DNA of 64,000 nucleotides from Nissolia schottii. Lineage: Eukaryota > Streptophyta > Magnoliopsida > Fabales > Fabaceae. The notes under the pieces were generated by a model. That model searched no databases. It had not been told where the DNA came from and was given only the letters and a program-made list of their open reading frames with translations. This document shows positions 38,301 through 50,647 of the stretch, one piece after another. Every line of letters begins with the position of its first letter. The stretch's first letter is position 1. The stretch is taken from positions 107,073 to 171,072 of the forward strand of contig QANU01014181.1 in assembly GCA_003254905.1 (NCBI GenBank), read 5' to 3'. The position numbers and the translations under genes are program-made.

Positions 38301-40682
38301 TGCAACGGTAAGTAACAATAACACGCTTATCTAGATTCTTTGCTTTCTGTGCAGTACTACATTGATCCTGTAAGTGGTTATGCATTCCGCTCTATAAAAG
38401 ATGTTGATCGTTATCTTGAATCTGGAGAAATAGGAAGGAACACATTCAAGCCGAAAGACATAGATAGCAGCGATATGGAGTTCAAAGCCGACAAGTTTTC
38501 TGTAAGGATGACCACAAATGAACATTTCTTTTTTTACATGTCCTTTTAGTCTAATATGCTGAACTTTCCTTTCCACTTGCCCATCTTTTGGCTTTCCATT
38601 GAAATTCCATCAACTAGCTAGGCTTTTCAAAATCGGAAAAGGAAGTACGTAATTCCACCCTTTGTGAATAAGTTGATAATAAATGTGAAATGGAAGAAAA
38701 CATTACGCGAGGTTAGCTAAGTTTTCTTCTCATTTTTCTATTGCTTCCCTTTTTTTCTCTTTAAGCAAGGGACTAAATCACTCACCTCATTCATATGATA
38801 CTATTTTGATGCCTTCATTAATAAGTTATCTCCTCTTGCTGGATTTTTTTTTTTCCAGCTTGCCGTGATTTTCGGATCTTTTGTCTTAAAACTATTTCTC
38901 CACAAAGGTTTATACTTGTACTAACTTGTCTATGAATCCTTTTGTAGTCAGTAGGTGAAACACCGAAAGCAACATTATCTGTTGGCATGGGTCCAAGCCC
39001 AAATTTGGATACGAAAGCCAATGACCAACAGATTCAAGAATCTACATGTGCGGGAGAATGTATGTCTATTCCCATCTCTGAAAATATTTCTACTCATTGT
39101 TAAGTTTCCAACTTTTCTCTTTTTCTTTTCAAGTTAACAACATTGACTCCATCTAATTAGTACTTGACTAAATGCCGGCATATTTGTGGGAAGTGACATG
39201 TGTACATTATATACAATTCTCTCTTGCCAAATGTTTGTGTGACCTCTTGTAAATTATGACGCTTTTTTTTGTGCTTGGTAGAGTTTTGTTTTTTATTCTG
39301 GTTTAGAAGCAAGGACTTGAACCCTTGTCATTTTAAGGAAACATGGAAATAAATAGGGTTTGTATCTATCTAAGTTTTTTTCTTTATCAATGTTAATGTA
39401 TAAAGATCTTGCATGTGATGTATGCTTATTACATGATATAGGCGTCGTGGGGGCTGAAGATTTGGATCAGAAAGAACAGAAGGTTGGTTTAGCACGAAGC
39501 ACTTTAGTTCCGGGCAAAGAATCCCAAGAGAAGCAACTTCAAGAAAGCGAACAGACACAACATGGAACCGGAAAAGCCCAAGGCCGACAGCGTAAAAGGA
39601 ACAAGAAGGAGACCAATTTGCCTCGCCGCATTTCCAAGCGTCTTGCTGGAATTCAGCTTGATCCGGTTCCAGAACTTAAAGCGAGAACTCGAAGGGGCCG
39701 AGCTGCTGCTAAACAATCAGGCGAGGGAGAAGCCATCAGGAGCGGGGATAACTGCTCCAACAGCTCGCCTAATGCTGCTGCAAAACAGAATAATGCACTC
39801 GAGGACGGGTCAGAAACCAAGCGCACATCTGACACTGCCACAAACACAGTGGAGTTGTCTAAGTCTACTCCACAAAAGCTTCCTGAGAAGACCATAGAAG
39901 AGCATAGAAGCGACAAGGATACGAAATCCTTTTCATTTTGGCATCAGGAGGACCATGCTGCGGCAAAAGAGCATGTCAGAGTCCGCGATAAGATAGACGA
40001 GCTTGAAGTGAAGTTTGATTATGACTTTAAGGTTCCTCTTAGAGAAATGCTAAAAGATCCATGCATCGCATTCGCGGTACAAGTTCTCACTGGAGAAACA
40101 TTTGATTTCCCCAAATCCTCCCGAGTCTCCGCCAAGCACTCTGAAAATTTGGCTGCTGCTGAAGGGTATGGCAAGAAAATCGACCACGGATCGAGTAAGG
40201 GTGACAACAAGGTAGGAATCAATGTGTTTTCACATCCGGCCGGTAACTTTGCTGTTCCACAAGAACATGCTGGCGGTGCTGTTGAAATTGCTAACATGGC
40301 TAATCAGAATGCTGGATCATCTTCTGAAAGGGCACCTGATATTTGGGAGGATCCATGCATTGAGTTTGCGATAAAGACTCTCACCGGCTCCATCCCCTTA
40401 GACACTGACAAAAATCCTAATAACTGCACTCAGCAGCAACTCGGCTCATCGAACACTACCACCAATCATGGTGGCTTTGCCTTGCCTAATGTCAGCTTAG
40501 ATAACTTATGCCAGACTAATTATTACCGCGGCCAGAATTTTGTCAGTGCGCAGAAGCCGATGTCCGAGCCTCTGCAGCCTTTCGTCGATCCGACGCCTCA
40601 GCAGATCAAAAATGTTGGCAAGGGAAGCTCTGCTGGAGCCAGAGTCCCTCATTGTGGTGATGATAGAAGGAATGCTTGCTAG
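35395..40682 (+). CDS. Methyl-CpG-binding domain protein, MBD13-like (two MBDs)
   Basis: Exons are 35395-35487, 36728-36835, 36936-37031, 38355-38501, 38948-39059 and 39442-40682, giving 598 aa in phase. MBD 1 (about 12-58) has LPQGWTVEVKVRKNGKRDK then YYFSPSSGLKFNS. MBD 2 (about 77-125) has LPPGWMKKTRV then YYIDPVSGYAFRS. The tandem-MBD layout is that of Arabidopsis MBD13. Such nuclear proteins read DNA methylation or tether chromatin factors; affinity of this one for methyl-CpG cannot be judged by eye. A basic segment (GRQRKRNKK, RRISKRLAG) in the last exon should act as nuclear signal. The C-terminal half carries a motif twice, at about 391 (DPCIAFAVQVLTG) and 489 (DPCIEFAIKTLTG). The start is ambiguous between ATGs at 35395 and 35398. 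Intron 3 (1.3 kb) contains a minus-strand coding-like patch at 37284-37514 of unknown origin. Confidence 0.9.
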
Positions 40683-42891
40683 AGAGATTCATCAGCAACT
40701 AAACTGTGTACAGTTAGGAGAAACTTAGGAAGTTACCCTTTGGAAACTTTTGACTTTGCTTCCTTTTGATGTTTTTAGTTTTAGTTTTCTGGTATGAAAC
40801 TGTAGAATTTGCCATCTCTCTCTCTCTCTCTCTCTCTCAAAAGTAGGTTTCAGTTTTCATGTTAGCATGCCAGTAGCAGCAGTAGAGATGGTGTCTAATC
40901 TAAGTAGACTTAGTCTAGAATCAATGTTCCTCTTGGGACATAGTGGTAGGAACTTAGGAGAATGAATTGCATTGGTAAGGTAAAGAATTGCTGAATGTTA
41001 CAAACTTTTTTTTTCTTTATATTGGCAAAGGTGAAATAGTATTAAGTATTTTTAAACATTATTTATGTGCTCATGCTGTCATGTTCTAAAAAAAGTTCAT
41101 GAATCATGACAATTGCATTATATATCAAAGTTTAAAATGATGCTGGGAAAGGATTATGCATTATAGTAACATTTATGGTATCTTAAACATTTTTCTATTG
41201 ATAAAGCTATATCAATTGAGAATAGTAAAAAATGAGGTAACAAACTAAATGGGTCTAAACTTCTCCAAGCGAATACTATTTCAAGAATCAATCACCATAT
41301 AATTAAATGATAACAATAAAAGAAAAACCTACATCAATAGTTAATAATGATTTTTAAATCCTTTAACAATTAATTCTTCCATTGTCAATTCTAAAAAGTC
41401 AAAATTCAAAGTTTGACTTCTTTAAAATGATAATTATATTCTTTTATTCTATAATAATAGTAATTTAAGAAAATGATAAAAAGTTTTGAAAATAATTTAG
41501 TAATTCTGATTTTGAAAAAAAAGAAGCTATCAAGTTAAATTGCCCTTGACTTATTGAACAGACACTAATTAAACAGTTATGTGTTATGAAAAATATATGA
41601 AACATTTTCTTTAAACAATTATTATCTTATGAAAAAAATCTACATTATCCTAAAAAAATAAACCAGTACACTTTGCTTCTACAATTAGTTTTAAGTTTTT
41701 AACATTAATCTCTCAAAAAGGATTTAGTGTATGCATTTCTTTAGTTTGAGGAAGTAATCCACTTAAACCCTACACTTTATGGGCTACAATGTAGTTGTCT
41801 CTAAATTCAAAATAGAGGGAGTAATCAATTGCAGCTCAAATGGTCTATTCTTTTGGGCATCATTTGATAGGAGGTACAAGATACTGTGACATATGACAGA
41901 GACATAACTTTTTTTTCTTTTACACCAAAATTTTGCATCCTGGTGTCACAACTTTAAGTGAAATATAAAAATTTTGTGTGACCATATTTTATCTTTTAAT
42001 CAATCATTGTCTTATATAACTAAAAGTGGATGTGACTTAAGTTAGGGGTTGATTCTCCGTTTAACTATTATTTTCTCTTTTTAGTCTGTCTAGAACTTAA
42101 ACAACTTAAGCTAAGAGGGCTTATGGATCATTCTCTTGCCTAATCAACTTTTACACCCTCATATTACTCATACACTATTCGAGCTTAAGGTAAGAAGGCT
42201 TGTGGTCCGTTACACTTTTAGCATTACTTAATGTCAAAATGACTAATCAAGCCTATAATCTATAATCAAAGTGACAACCAATTAAAGTCAAACCGACTAA
42301 TCAAATTCATAACGGTCAATCAATGTCAGTCTTATCTCTTCATATCCTTCTCCACCTCTATAAAAATAGTTGACTAAGGAACAAAGGGAGAGGGATCCTT
42401 GTATATACACACTACCACCCTCTACTCTACTCTAAGTGAGACAACAACACTTTCCTCTATCTGCCCTTTTTGGTGCTTCCTAAGGCTTTCTCTAAACATA
42501 TGATTATTGTTATTGATAGAAAAATAAGACCAATTGTCATTATATATTTACTAGCAAGTCTTAACAAGTACTATGTGCTTGTCAATTATTGAATTATACC
42601 AGTATGCACCTATAATGATAAGTATATTTATTGAAAAAATAGGAGTATTTTGTACTTTTTTTCAAAAAAAAAGAGAGCAATTATCTTGCGTAAGTGATTA
42701 TAGGAGATTGTGGTTTGTGGAAGAGTAGTTAGTGGTAAAAATGACATGATGAATTAGAAACTAAATAACACTTTTTTTCTTCTCTCAATCCCTTTTATTG
42801 TATTATAGATTACCCTCTCATTTCCTGATAATTTTTACTTTGGCTTTGTTGGTGCGTTTTTAAATTAATGTATTTAAATACATTGATTTAA

Positions 42892-42931
<40 letters not shown>

Positions 42932-43253
42932 GAAAAGTCAAAGCAACAACTATATTAAAAATACAAGTGCATATATTGTGCAAAATTTAAAATTATTAAG
43001 TTGTACTCTATAGTGCATAATATATTCAAAGTATTTCAAAATTTAATACTAGTGATTTGAATAGTATTGATCCCCTTTTGCAACAACTTTTTTGGGGTCA
43101 ATTCCTTAAGTCATATTTTGGTCAAATATCCCTGGTAAAATTGCTAAAGTGGGTCAACCTAACTTTGAACTTACCTTTTAAAATTGAAATTTTAAAATTG
43201 AAATCAAGTCAAGCCACATTTTATAATACATGTTTCAAAATAAATCATATTAA
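40683..43253. other. Intergenic region after the MBD13-like gene
   Basis: The first 300 bp or so are the likely 3' UTR, with a (CT)12 run at 40815-40838. The rest is AT-rich, with a TA microsatellite at 42894-42928. Positions about 42050-42490 may be an LTR-like relic: two related segments (cttaagctaagagggctta near 42106 and cttaaggtaagaaggcttg near 42185), then a TATA-like CTATAAAAATAG near 42358. No gene is supported. Confidence 0.45.
42894..42928. repeat. (TA)n microsatellite
   Basis: About seventeen uninterrupted TA units. Confidence 0.95.
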
Positions 43254-43440
43254 CCAACGGAGGTTGGTCTAAGTGGTAAGCGGCTTGGTATCGTTTAAGC
43301 AAGGTCCCGAGTTCGAGACCTTGTGTACGCAGTTATCCCCGCTGGGAAACTCACCTGCCATAGCCAGGCACGCGACCCGGGTCGACCCGTATTAGTCAAG
43401 ACTAAGCCTTGGATATCGGGCAGGCAACCTAAAAAAAAAA
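43254..43440 (+). mobile_element. tRNA-derived SINE, copy 1
   Basis: A GC-rich 187 bp block in AT-rich DNA. The 5' part carries RNA polymerase III promoter boxes: a box A-like ggtctaagtggtaagcgg near 43266 and a box B-like gagttcgagacc at 43309-43320. The body ends in an A10 tail. A target-site duplication aaatcatattaa precedes it (43242-43253), and the same sequence follows from the A-tail onward (about 43438-43449). It is not a functional tRNA: the ends do not pair as an acceptor stem and the body runs on past box B. It is homologous along its length to the element at 60576-60760. Confidence 0.92.
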
Positions 43441-43888
43441 TCATATTAATATAAAAATAAGTTATTTTAGGTAAAATATATTACTTAATAACACAAATCA
43501 TATAATTTATCATTGATTATTTAAAAGAAAAATGATAAATTTTAGGTAATTATCGCTTTGAATCAACTTATGACAACTTAAAATACAACTCAAATATAAC
43601 ATAAAAAATGTATTGAGTCAAATTTTATATACTCAGTTAAAAAGACTTGAAGCTGCTAAAAGTTAATGAATCAAGTGATATTTGTTTTGATATTATGTTA
43701 AAAGATAAATTAAATGACTTATATTCAATTTGTACAAAAAGACATAATATATCGAAGTAAAAAATATGGATATATTTTAAAAAAAGTCCAAGGCAGTTAT
43801 CGGACCGACCTGGTTATGAACACCTTTACCTTTTGACCCCTCCATTTTTTTTTATATTATAGGGAGAAAAAAACCCCTTCCACATTGC

Positions 43889-43896
43889 GCGGGAAA
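43889..43896 (-). promoter_or_regulatory. E2F binding site in the CTF8 promoter
   Basis: The minus strand reads TTTCCCGC, a perfect match to the E2F consensus TTTSSCGC, 124 bp before the CTF8 start codon. E2F/DP factors activate replication genes at G1/S in plants, which suits a clamp-loader subunit. A second imperfect TTTTCCGCC lies about 20 bp downstream. Confidence 0.6.
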
Positions 43897-43940
43897 ATCC
43901 ACCCCATTTTCCGCCAGAAACATTCCCCCAATAAACCCCT

Positions 43941-43943
<3 letters not shown>

Positions 43944-43980
<37 letters not shown>
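43944..43980. repeat. (CT)18 microsatellite in the CTF8 leader
   Basis: An uninterrupted CT run ends 40 bp before the ATG, so it probably lies in the 5' UTR. CT-rich leaders are common in plant genes. This one is long enough to vary in length between varieties. Confidence 0.9.
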
Positions 43981-43984
<4 letters not shown>

Positions 43985-44019
43985 AAAAACAGAGAAGAGA
44001 AGAAAACAGAGTGTAGAAA

Positions 44020-47000
44020 ATGCAGATTCGTGTGAAATGCAGCTGCGGCGAAGAAACCTGCCAGGAATGGGGAATCGTTGAACTCCAAGGCGTCATAGAA
44101 CCCCAACCCGGTTTCCAGGATTCCCTCCAGAATCTCCAGATCGGAACTCTCTGCCGTCCATCTTCTCAGGTAAGGTCACTTTCCACACATTCCCCACATA
44201 TAAAATAATAATTTTTTCAAATGCACCCACAAAAAAATTTAAAATTTTGCTGGTGACCCATGATTTCTTTTGCGCCAATCCTTCAGGAAACGTACACGTT
44301 CACTGTTGGGTACCATGAGTTGACAGGGTCAAAGGTTCCCCTGAAGAAGCCAATGGTGGTTCTCAACAGAGTCAAGCACAATGTTACTGAAGGTGGAGAA
44401 AGCAGCGGCTCTTGTGAGGTTGAGCTCCAAGTTGTTGGAATCATTCGACATAGGATTCTGTTCAAGACCAGACCTAAAGCCCTAATTTCTAGTAAGTTCA
44501 TTTATTTATATATATAGTACTATAATATCTGTGCCCTCTGTTGTTGGAATTGGAATATGTCTTTTCTTCTTCTTTTTATTGGTCACCTTTTTTTTTTGTT
44601 TAGGACAGTTGTGTAGCAACATATATGGCATATCAGAAAAAGTTATGTCAACATTTTGCAAAGTTTTTTTTTTTTATTAGCGTGTCCCTTTGTTTAGAGA
44701 GATTCTTAGATGCGTTTAGGTGTAGTACAATACCGTTGAATGTGTGTCATGTAAATTATGTGGGTCATACTACTGGCAAACGCTCATTTTGGCCCTTGCG
44801 GTTGTTTGTGTGCTTTATTTTTGTTCTTTGGTTTAGTTTTGAAGCTGTGAAAGGTGATTTAAATTAGCTCTTTTGGTGATTCAAGTTAGTCTTTGTGAAC
44901 ATCACAGATGACTTTAGAGACTAACTTGAATATTTATTTTTTTCAGAGAAAAGAAACATAATTGATTTTTTGGTGAGACCACTTAAAATTAATTTTGAGG
45001 CAAACATGGGTTTGAGGTGAGGTGTTAAGGTTGTCATTCCTTAATCAAGTGTCAAAGGTTTGATCATTGCTTTAAGCATAGAGTAGCTTTAAAATTTGTG
45101 ATCAACGTTTACTCCTTAAACGGACATTCAGTATACAAAGAGATTAGTCATTACTATCGACGATGGATACCCTGGGAGACAAAAAAAAAAGGATTTTGAG
45201 GACTTTTAATGATGGCTAGATTCAATTATTGATATTCCCACCTGAAAACCAAGCTGCTAGTCATTAATTTCTTAATTTTTAGGATTGAAGTGAAACACAT
45301 ATTTGCATTATTTTATTTTATGTAATTTTTTCAGTGCTACCCATGTTCTTATGGTATGAGAATATTTTATCTTACTATCTTGTGTTACCCCTGTGGCATA
45401 TTGCACGCTCACTTGGTAGTAAGTGGGGTGGGTGTCCCTTTTCCTCTAAGTTTGAGGTTCAATCAAATATTAAATGTTATCTTCCATTTATTTAAGTAAT
45501 ATCACATCATTAGAAGACTATAACGATAACCATCTAAAATCTTGAATTTTTTCTTGTGTTATGTAAAGAAATGATTCCATGATTATGTACGGATTTCTAC
45601 AATATAGGTGGATCAGAATTAAATTCATGATAGTAGTAGTCTAATAGACTAGTTTTATATATCTATATATATATATATATATATTCCTTGTTGATCTTCC
45701 TAGGCATCAAGATCAACACAAGGAAGTTTCAATTTAATTAACAAAGACATGGTCTAGACTCAACATAACTGGAATCTTTTTTTCCTTTGGTTCTCTTTAT
45801 GTATGTACTTATTCATATGAAAAAGATTCTGATGTAGCAATCTGTGCCTATCTTTACAGTGGGGTCTCACATAGTTCTGCTGTACAGCTTATTTTGCAAC
45901 CACAAGGACTCTTCCTATCGTCATTGGCATTGCAAGAAAAAAAAAAAAAAAACCTTCAACGTAACACTTAATTGGTTTAAGTGTTTTGATACTGCTTTTT
46001 TTAGACAAAGTTTTAGGTTAGAATTGACCGATCCTATAGTAAACTACTCGAACCAGATTAGATGAAGCCTAGTAAACGGTTTTGATCAGAAAAAATCCTT
46101 CAACTATTCCTATTCAATCTATTTGAACACGTCACCCTTGTCTTTTCCATCTTATCCCTTCAATGTTTTGAATCCAAGATGATCACTCCTACCCACAAAG
46201 CAGTGCTTGCAATAATCTCTATATGTGTAGTGCATTTTTCTGCCTTCAATCAAGCAAATCTCAACTTCAAAAAACCCTTTCAAAATCTCTCTTTACATTC
46301 TTGTTTACTAGTATTTGTCCTTCTCATGTATTGCCACTTTTGCAAGTTGCAACAGCACTTTGAATTTTATTTCAATTAAATGCCTTTTCTTGAGTCTTGT
46401 CTTCGAGTAACCCCAATTTTCAATACAATAAAATAGCTGGTGGGGCATGCAACATCCTTAAGTTCATCACAAGAGATCACATTTTTGTAATTAAACTACA
46501 AAAAGCTACAAATCCTAACCAATAAGTGTGTTTTATCTTTCTGGTAATAAGATGCTAAACTTCAAATACCAATCGTCCAATCTTAGCAGGATTCCAATTC
46601 ATTCTTGTAGCTTTGCTAATTTATTATTTCAGATCTAGAACTTCAACTTTACTCTACTAATAATAAGATTCTAAACTATTAATAATTGTACCACACGCAA
46701 TAGCTTACACCTCATACAACATCAAAGGTGGAGAAAGAAGAAATTAGCAGATTCTTAAAGTGCTTTGGACATTTCTTTCAAGCTTCACTAGTCACACGTG
46801 CCTTCTTATCTCTCTTTTCAGCTATATTCAACTTAGGGGGAATTTTATTCTTTTCCAAACTCATAGAATGCATTACCATTCATATATGTTAGAATAGCAC
46901 TTTCTAATTATTTTAAGCGACAGCTAGAATTGGGATCCATACTTGAGCGAACCTGCTACAAATTAGTTGCTATGTGCTATGCAGTTAATGAACATGAATG

Positions 47001-47768
47001 TTGGAATTTACTGATGATGAACAAAGGTAACCTCATTTTGCATCATTGATGAAAGGCCGGGTGAAGTGTGTACCATTATATCATTTAGTGGACCAACACA
47101 TAATATAATTTATTTATTGATCTAAAGGTATATATCCTTTACTTTTTCACTTTTGATTAATTCTCGCTCTAGAGGATTCTTATTTATTTGTTTAGAGTTG
47201 TGCTTATTATGAATAAGTTTGTGTGTGTTTGGTTTTTTGTTTCAAGCCGTTAGGATCAATTTTGGCGTGTCAAAAGTGAGTGTTTTTCACTTTTCTAACC
47301 ACACAGAATCGATTTTAGCACCCTCCTGCTGAGAATTTAAACACGCACCAAAAGGAGTATTGGAAATCAAGTTATTTCTAATAGGGTAAAAATTTAATAC
47401 TCTAAGCAAGACCTATAATTATCAAACTTCACTGTATAATGATTGGCTCTACTGAACAAAGTGTAAGCCTTGTTATTATAATGATACTTACAGGCTAATT
47501 GTGAAGATTTAACTTTTAATACACTTCATTCTTTCTTTGACTGCTCATAAAACAAATAGTAGTTTTGTCCTTGTCAATTTTTTTTGCATTATGTGATTCC
47601 TTGTGTCCCCATTTTCTATGCCTTGAATTAATTTTAGGAAATTGAAGTAACATTGCTAATGTTATCCTTATTTCTCTCCTTTTGTTTTTCCAAGAACCTC
47701 AACCAACATCAAGGGAAAGACAAAAGGCTATCGTGTTAGGCACTGTTCCTTCAAATCAAGCTGTGTGA
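44020..47768 (+). CDS. CTF8: Chromosome transmission fidelity protein 8 (CTF8)
   Basis: Exons are 44020-44169, 44287-44491 and 47695-47768, giving 142 aa in phase. CTF8 with DCC1 and CTF18 converts replication factor C into an alternative clamp loader that handles PCNA and supports sister-chromatid cohesion in the nucleus. Plant CTF8 is recognised by MQIRVKCSCGEETCQEWGIV at the start, then GTLCRPSSQ, YTFTVGYHELTGSKVPLKKP, and VVGIIRHRILFKTRPKALIS. The short last exon (KPQPTSRERQKAIVLG...) was picked because an AAG acceptor at 47694 restores phase and leads to a stop after 24 codons. It is the least certain part, given the 3.2 kb intron before it. Reading through intron 2 would add eight residues and stop. 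An E2F site and a CT repeat lie just upstream. Confidence 0.87.
44492..47694. other. Long intron 2 of CTF8
   Basis: About 3.2 kb of mostly AT-rich sequence with a TA microsatellite at 45664-45684. No inserted gene is supported. Frames at 45844-46065 and 46179-46379 are short and low-complexity. Confidence 0.5.
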
Positions 47769-49545
47769 CATATTCCCTGTCTCATCATCATTCAGTAAAA
47801 AAAGAAAAAAAAAAAAAAAAAAAAAAAAGAAAGAAGCCACGTTGGGTCAGAAAGGTGGAGAAAATTGAGAGACTTATCATAATCCTCTCTTTTATATGTA
47901 TAGTGTAATGGAGCCAAAAAATCAGCTAAAGTCCATCTTTCATTGATCCACATTTGTAATCTTGGCTACCACAGATTTGTGGAAACACTAATAATTGCAA
48001 GAAAGTGATTGTGATTGATCATTACTAGGCATTTGTGTCATCATCTTAATCTTTTGTTTTGGTGTAAACATAGCCAAAAGCTTAACAGTAAAAAAAAAAA
48101 AAAAGGTTAGGATAAAAATTATGCTAAAGTCTTTTTGTTATGTAAGAAGCAAGTGGGTTTAATTTTTTACAAAGATAAATCATTTGATGTGAATATATCT
48201 TGACTTTGCATTTCTCTTTTTCATGTATCAGATCTGTGATTTTTTTATTAAGCTTTAAAAGTTGAACCCCGTATCCGTGGATATGTATAGGATTAAATTA
48301 ATGTTACTTTTTTTTTTTTTTTTCAATTGTGCGAGTCATCTTCTGAAGTTTCATTATGTCACCTTGATACCTTTCAAATCTAAAACAATTAAAAATGAAT
48401 GTGCTGCTAGCTAAGCTCTTTAAAAAATTGAATTGGCTTTATATCTATTTGATAATGAAAGGCACTAAGTAATCTCTTGATTTGTGCATTTAGCTATTTA
48501 AAAGCCCCGAAATCAGTTGATTTTGAAGAGAACTTAACTGTAGAGGATAAACATTAACATATGTGGATAATTCCTTCAAATTTTGAAATTGAATTTAAGT
48601 TGTTTGAATAATGTTCCCCATAAAAAAAAGTTATTTGAGTAATGTTTAATTTCTGAAAAACAAGAGGTTTAAAAGTTGATGAAAATTATCCTAATCTCTC
48701 GTTGGGTTTTCATAGTTTTGAATTGGTCTTAAATTTATTGTCTATTTCTTTGTTTGTTGGTAAGTTTAATACCTTGATGTTTGTAGTCTGTAATCTTTTT
48801 CTAGTGTTTTGTCTCGTTGTTTATAATTTTTAAAAAATAACTAATATGCTAAGGGGACCAAATTCAACAACTTTTATTACACTAACATGCCCAAGATTAA
48901 AAAATACTATTTTATTAGATAAAATAATTTCAGTAAAATAAAGGAAATTAATAGAGTAAGTAATATGATAGGTTGTGTTTGTTTCAAATTATTTAATTAA
49001 AAAAGTTAGTTTTTAGATATTTAAATAATTTTTTTGAATTCTAAAAAAAAATCTCTTTTCACCATTTAAGATAACTAAAATAGAATAACTTTTTTAAAAA
49101 AATCCGATTTCAACCCTTTTTCTTATTTTATAAAACAAAAATCAATTTTTTATTTACTTTTCTTAATCAGAAAAAAAAAAAACGTACCCAAAATTGAATA
49201 AAGGCATTAATAGACGAGAAAAAAAAATTGATTTTTTTTTTACTTACACTCTCGTTTCAACTACACGAGCTAACTCGGAATCTAAAAAGAGAAAGAACAA
49301 CGAGTTGACTCAGTAACTGATCATTCACTTTCCCCCCGTTTCCACCACAATCCTCTGCTTCTTCCTCCTCCCACCACCACAATCTCTGCCAAATTCACAA
49401 CCACCCCATTTATTCAAGCATCCCCAATCACCAACCTCCACTCTCAGAAACTCATCACCTTCACAACGATGCATAAATCAAGGGTGCAATGCAGAGTACA
49501 CATAACATGTTCGACGAAATTCCTCACAGAACAGAGCAAACCTTT
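47769..49545. other. Convergent intergenic region between CTF8 and the first ATL gene
   Basis: The 3' ends of CTF8 (+) and the ATL gene (-) face each other across about 1.8 kb. There is an A-rich run at 47797-47829. Frames on the plus strand near 49469-49809 are antisense shadows of the ATL gene and its 3' UTR. Confidence 0.5.
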
Positions 49546-50535
49546 TCAGTTCTCAACCATGGCTGCTCCAAAGCACCCACCTTTCACCTCACCGCCATTA
49601 CCCTTTTTCTCCACGCTGCTCCCTTCGGTGTCACTCCAACACACCCCTCTCACCGCGCTGTTTCCGTTGCCGTTGTTGTAGCTGGCGGAACGGTGCACCC
49701 TTCCGCCATGGTTCACCAGAATGTACCTCCTCACGTCCTCCGGCAACCTCAGCGTGAACCTCTCCACGTTGTTCCCTGGCTCCTCCAGCGAGTGCCCGGT
49801 GGAATTTGACCTCAAAAGCACCGGTTTTGACGCGACCCCACTGCCAGTTTTGCCCTGAACCTCGCTTTCCGCCGCCGGGTTTCGTTCCCCCTCGTTCTCC
49901 TCGCCGCCGTTGGATTCACCTCTTGTTCCTGAGCTTTCATCATCACTTTGCGGAGTGCTCAAATGGGTTGGCACCGTTACGGAAACCTCGCACGAATCCT
50001 GGTTCAGATTCGCGCGACAAACCGGGCATGTCACGTGGGAACACAGCCACGAGTCTATGCACTGAGGGTGGAACACGTGGTTGCACTTTGGCAGCAGCCT
50101 GAGGGTGTCGCAGTCCTTGAAATCCGTCAAGCAAACGGCGCATTCGAGCGACCCTTTACCTATCTTGAGGTCCTTGATGGTCGGGTAGAAGAGGATTGGG
50201 AAAGTGTTGAGTTGTTCCTTGGTGATGCCTTGTTGCTGTGAACAAGAACATGTCCATTCTGCTCTTGTTTGGTTGGTTCTGTTGTTGTTGGTCATGTTGG
50301 GGTGTGAATCAGTACATTTTCGGATGTAGATTGAGATGATCCCCATGGAGAGGAGGACCAAGATGATGGCACCTGTGGTGATTGCAAAGGAAGGTTCCCA
50401 CCTGTGGTGTGATATGTATGTGGGAACTGGTTCCACTGATGCCTGTGCATCAACACAACCACCATGGAGGCGGAGAAAGAGGAAGAGGAGAACGAGGTGA
50501 ACCCATTTGAGGTGACTGGGGTGAAGTTGAGCCAT
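49546..50535 (-). CDS. ATL6/ATL31-like RING-H2 E3 ubiquitin ligase (1)
   Basis: An intronless gene of 329 aa, as usual for ATLs. Signal-like hydrophobic segment at about 11-22, transmembrane segment at 50-71 ([20 protein letters not shown]), GLD-type motif at 103-117 ([15 protein letters not shown]), then RING-H2 with C132, C135, C151, H153, H156, C159, C170 and C173, all present. ATLs are membrane-anchored E3 ligases; ATL6/ATL31 act in carbon/nitrogen balance and immune responses and target 14-3-3 proteins. The C-terminal tail has RSNSTGHSL (242-250) and RSASY (282-286), resembling 14-3-3-binding phosphosites. The start is the ATG at 50535 (MAQLHPS); extending the frame further upstream has no ATG. 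A paralogue on the same strand lies 3 kb upstream. Confidence 0.92.
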   Translation of the reverse strand: MAQLHPSHLKWVHLVLLFLFLRLHGGCVDAQASVEPVPTYISHHRWEPSFAITTGAIILVLLSMGIISIYIRKCTDSHPNMTNNNRTNQTRAEWTCSCSQQQGITKEQLNTFPILFYPTIKDLKIGKGSLECAVCLTDFKDCDTLRLLPKCNHVFHPQCIDSWLCSHVTCPVCRANLNQDSCEVSVTVPTHLSTPQSDDESSGTRGESNGGEENEGERNPAAESEVQGKTGSGVASKPVLLRSNSTGHSLEEPGNNVERFTLRLPEDVRRYILVNHGGRVHRSASYNNGNGNSAVRGVCWSDTEGSSVEKKGNGGEVKGGCFGAAMVEN

Positions 50536-50640
50536 TTGGGGTATCAAAGTTGTGAACTTTGATGGGTTTTGAGTTGTGGAGTGAGGGGAGTGTGGTCTTT
50601 TTTCCCTTTTTTCAAAGAGGGGAAGGGGTGTGATTGCTTG

Positions 50641-50647
50641 TTTTATA
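50641..50647 (-). promoter_or_regulatory. TATA box of ATL gene 1
   Basis: TATAAAA on the minus strand, about 105 bp before the ATG at 50535. Confidence 0.6.

Noticed and set aside
39562-39897. 111-codon plus-strand frame in the MBD13-like last exon
   Set aside because: Alternative-frame shadow of the 440-codon real frame.
42050-42490. Solo LTR with its own promoter
   Set aside because: A TATA-like site and related internal segments are visible, but no matched ends or target-site duplication were found; kept only as a note in the intergenic entry.
43254-43330. Possible tRNA gene
   Set aside because: Box A and box B are present, but the ends do not pair as an acceptor stem, the sequence runs on to an A-tail with target-site duplication, and a second copy exists. 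It is a SINE head.
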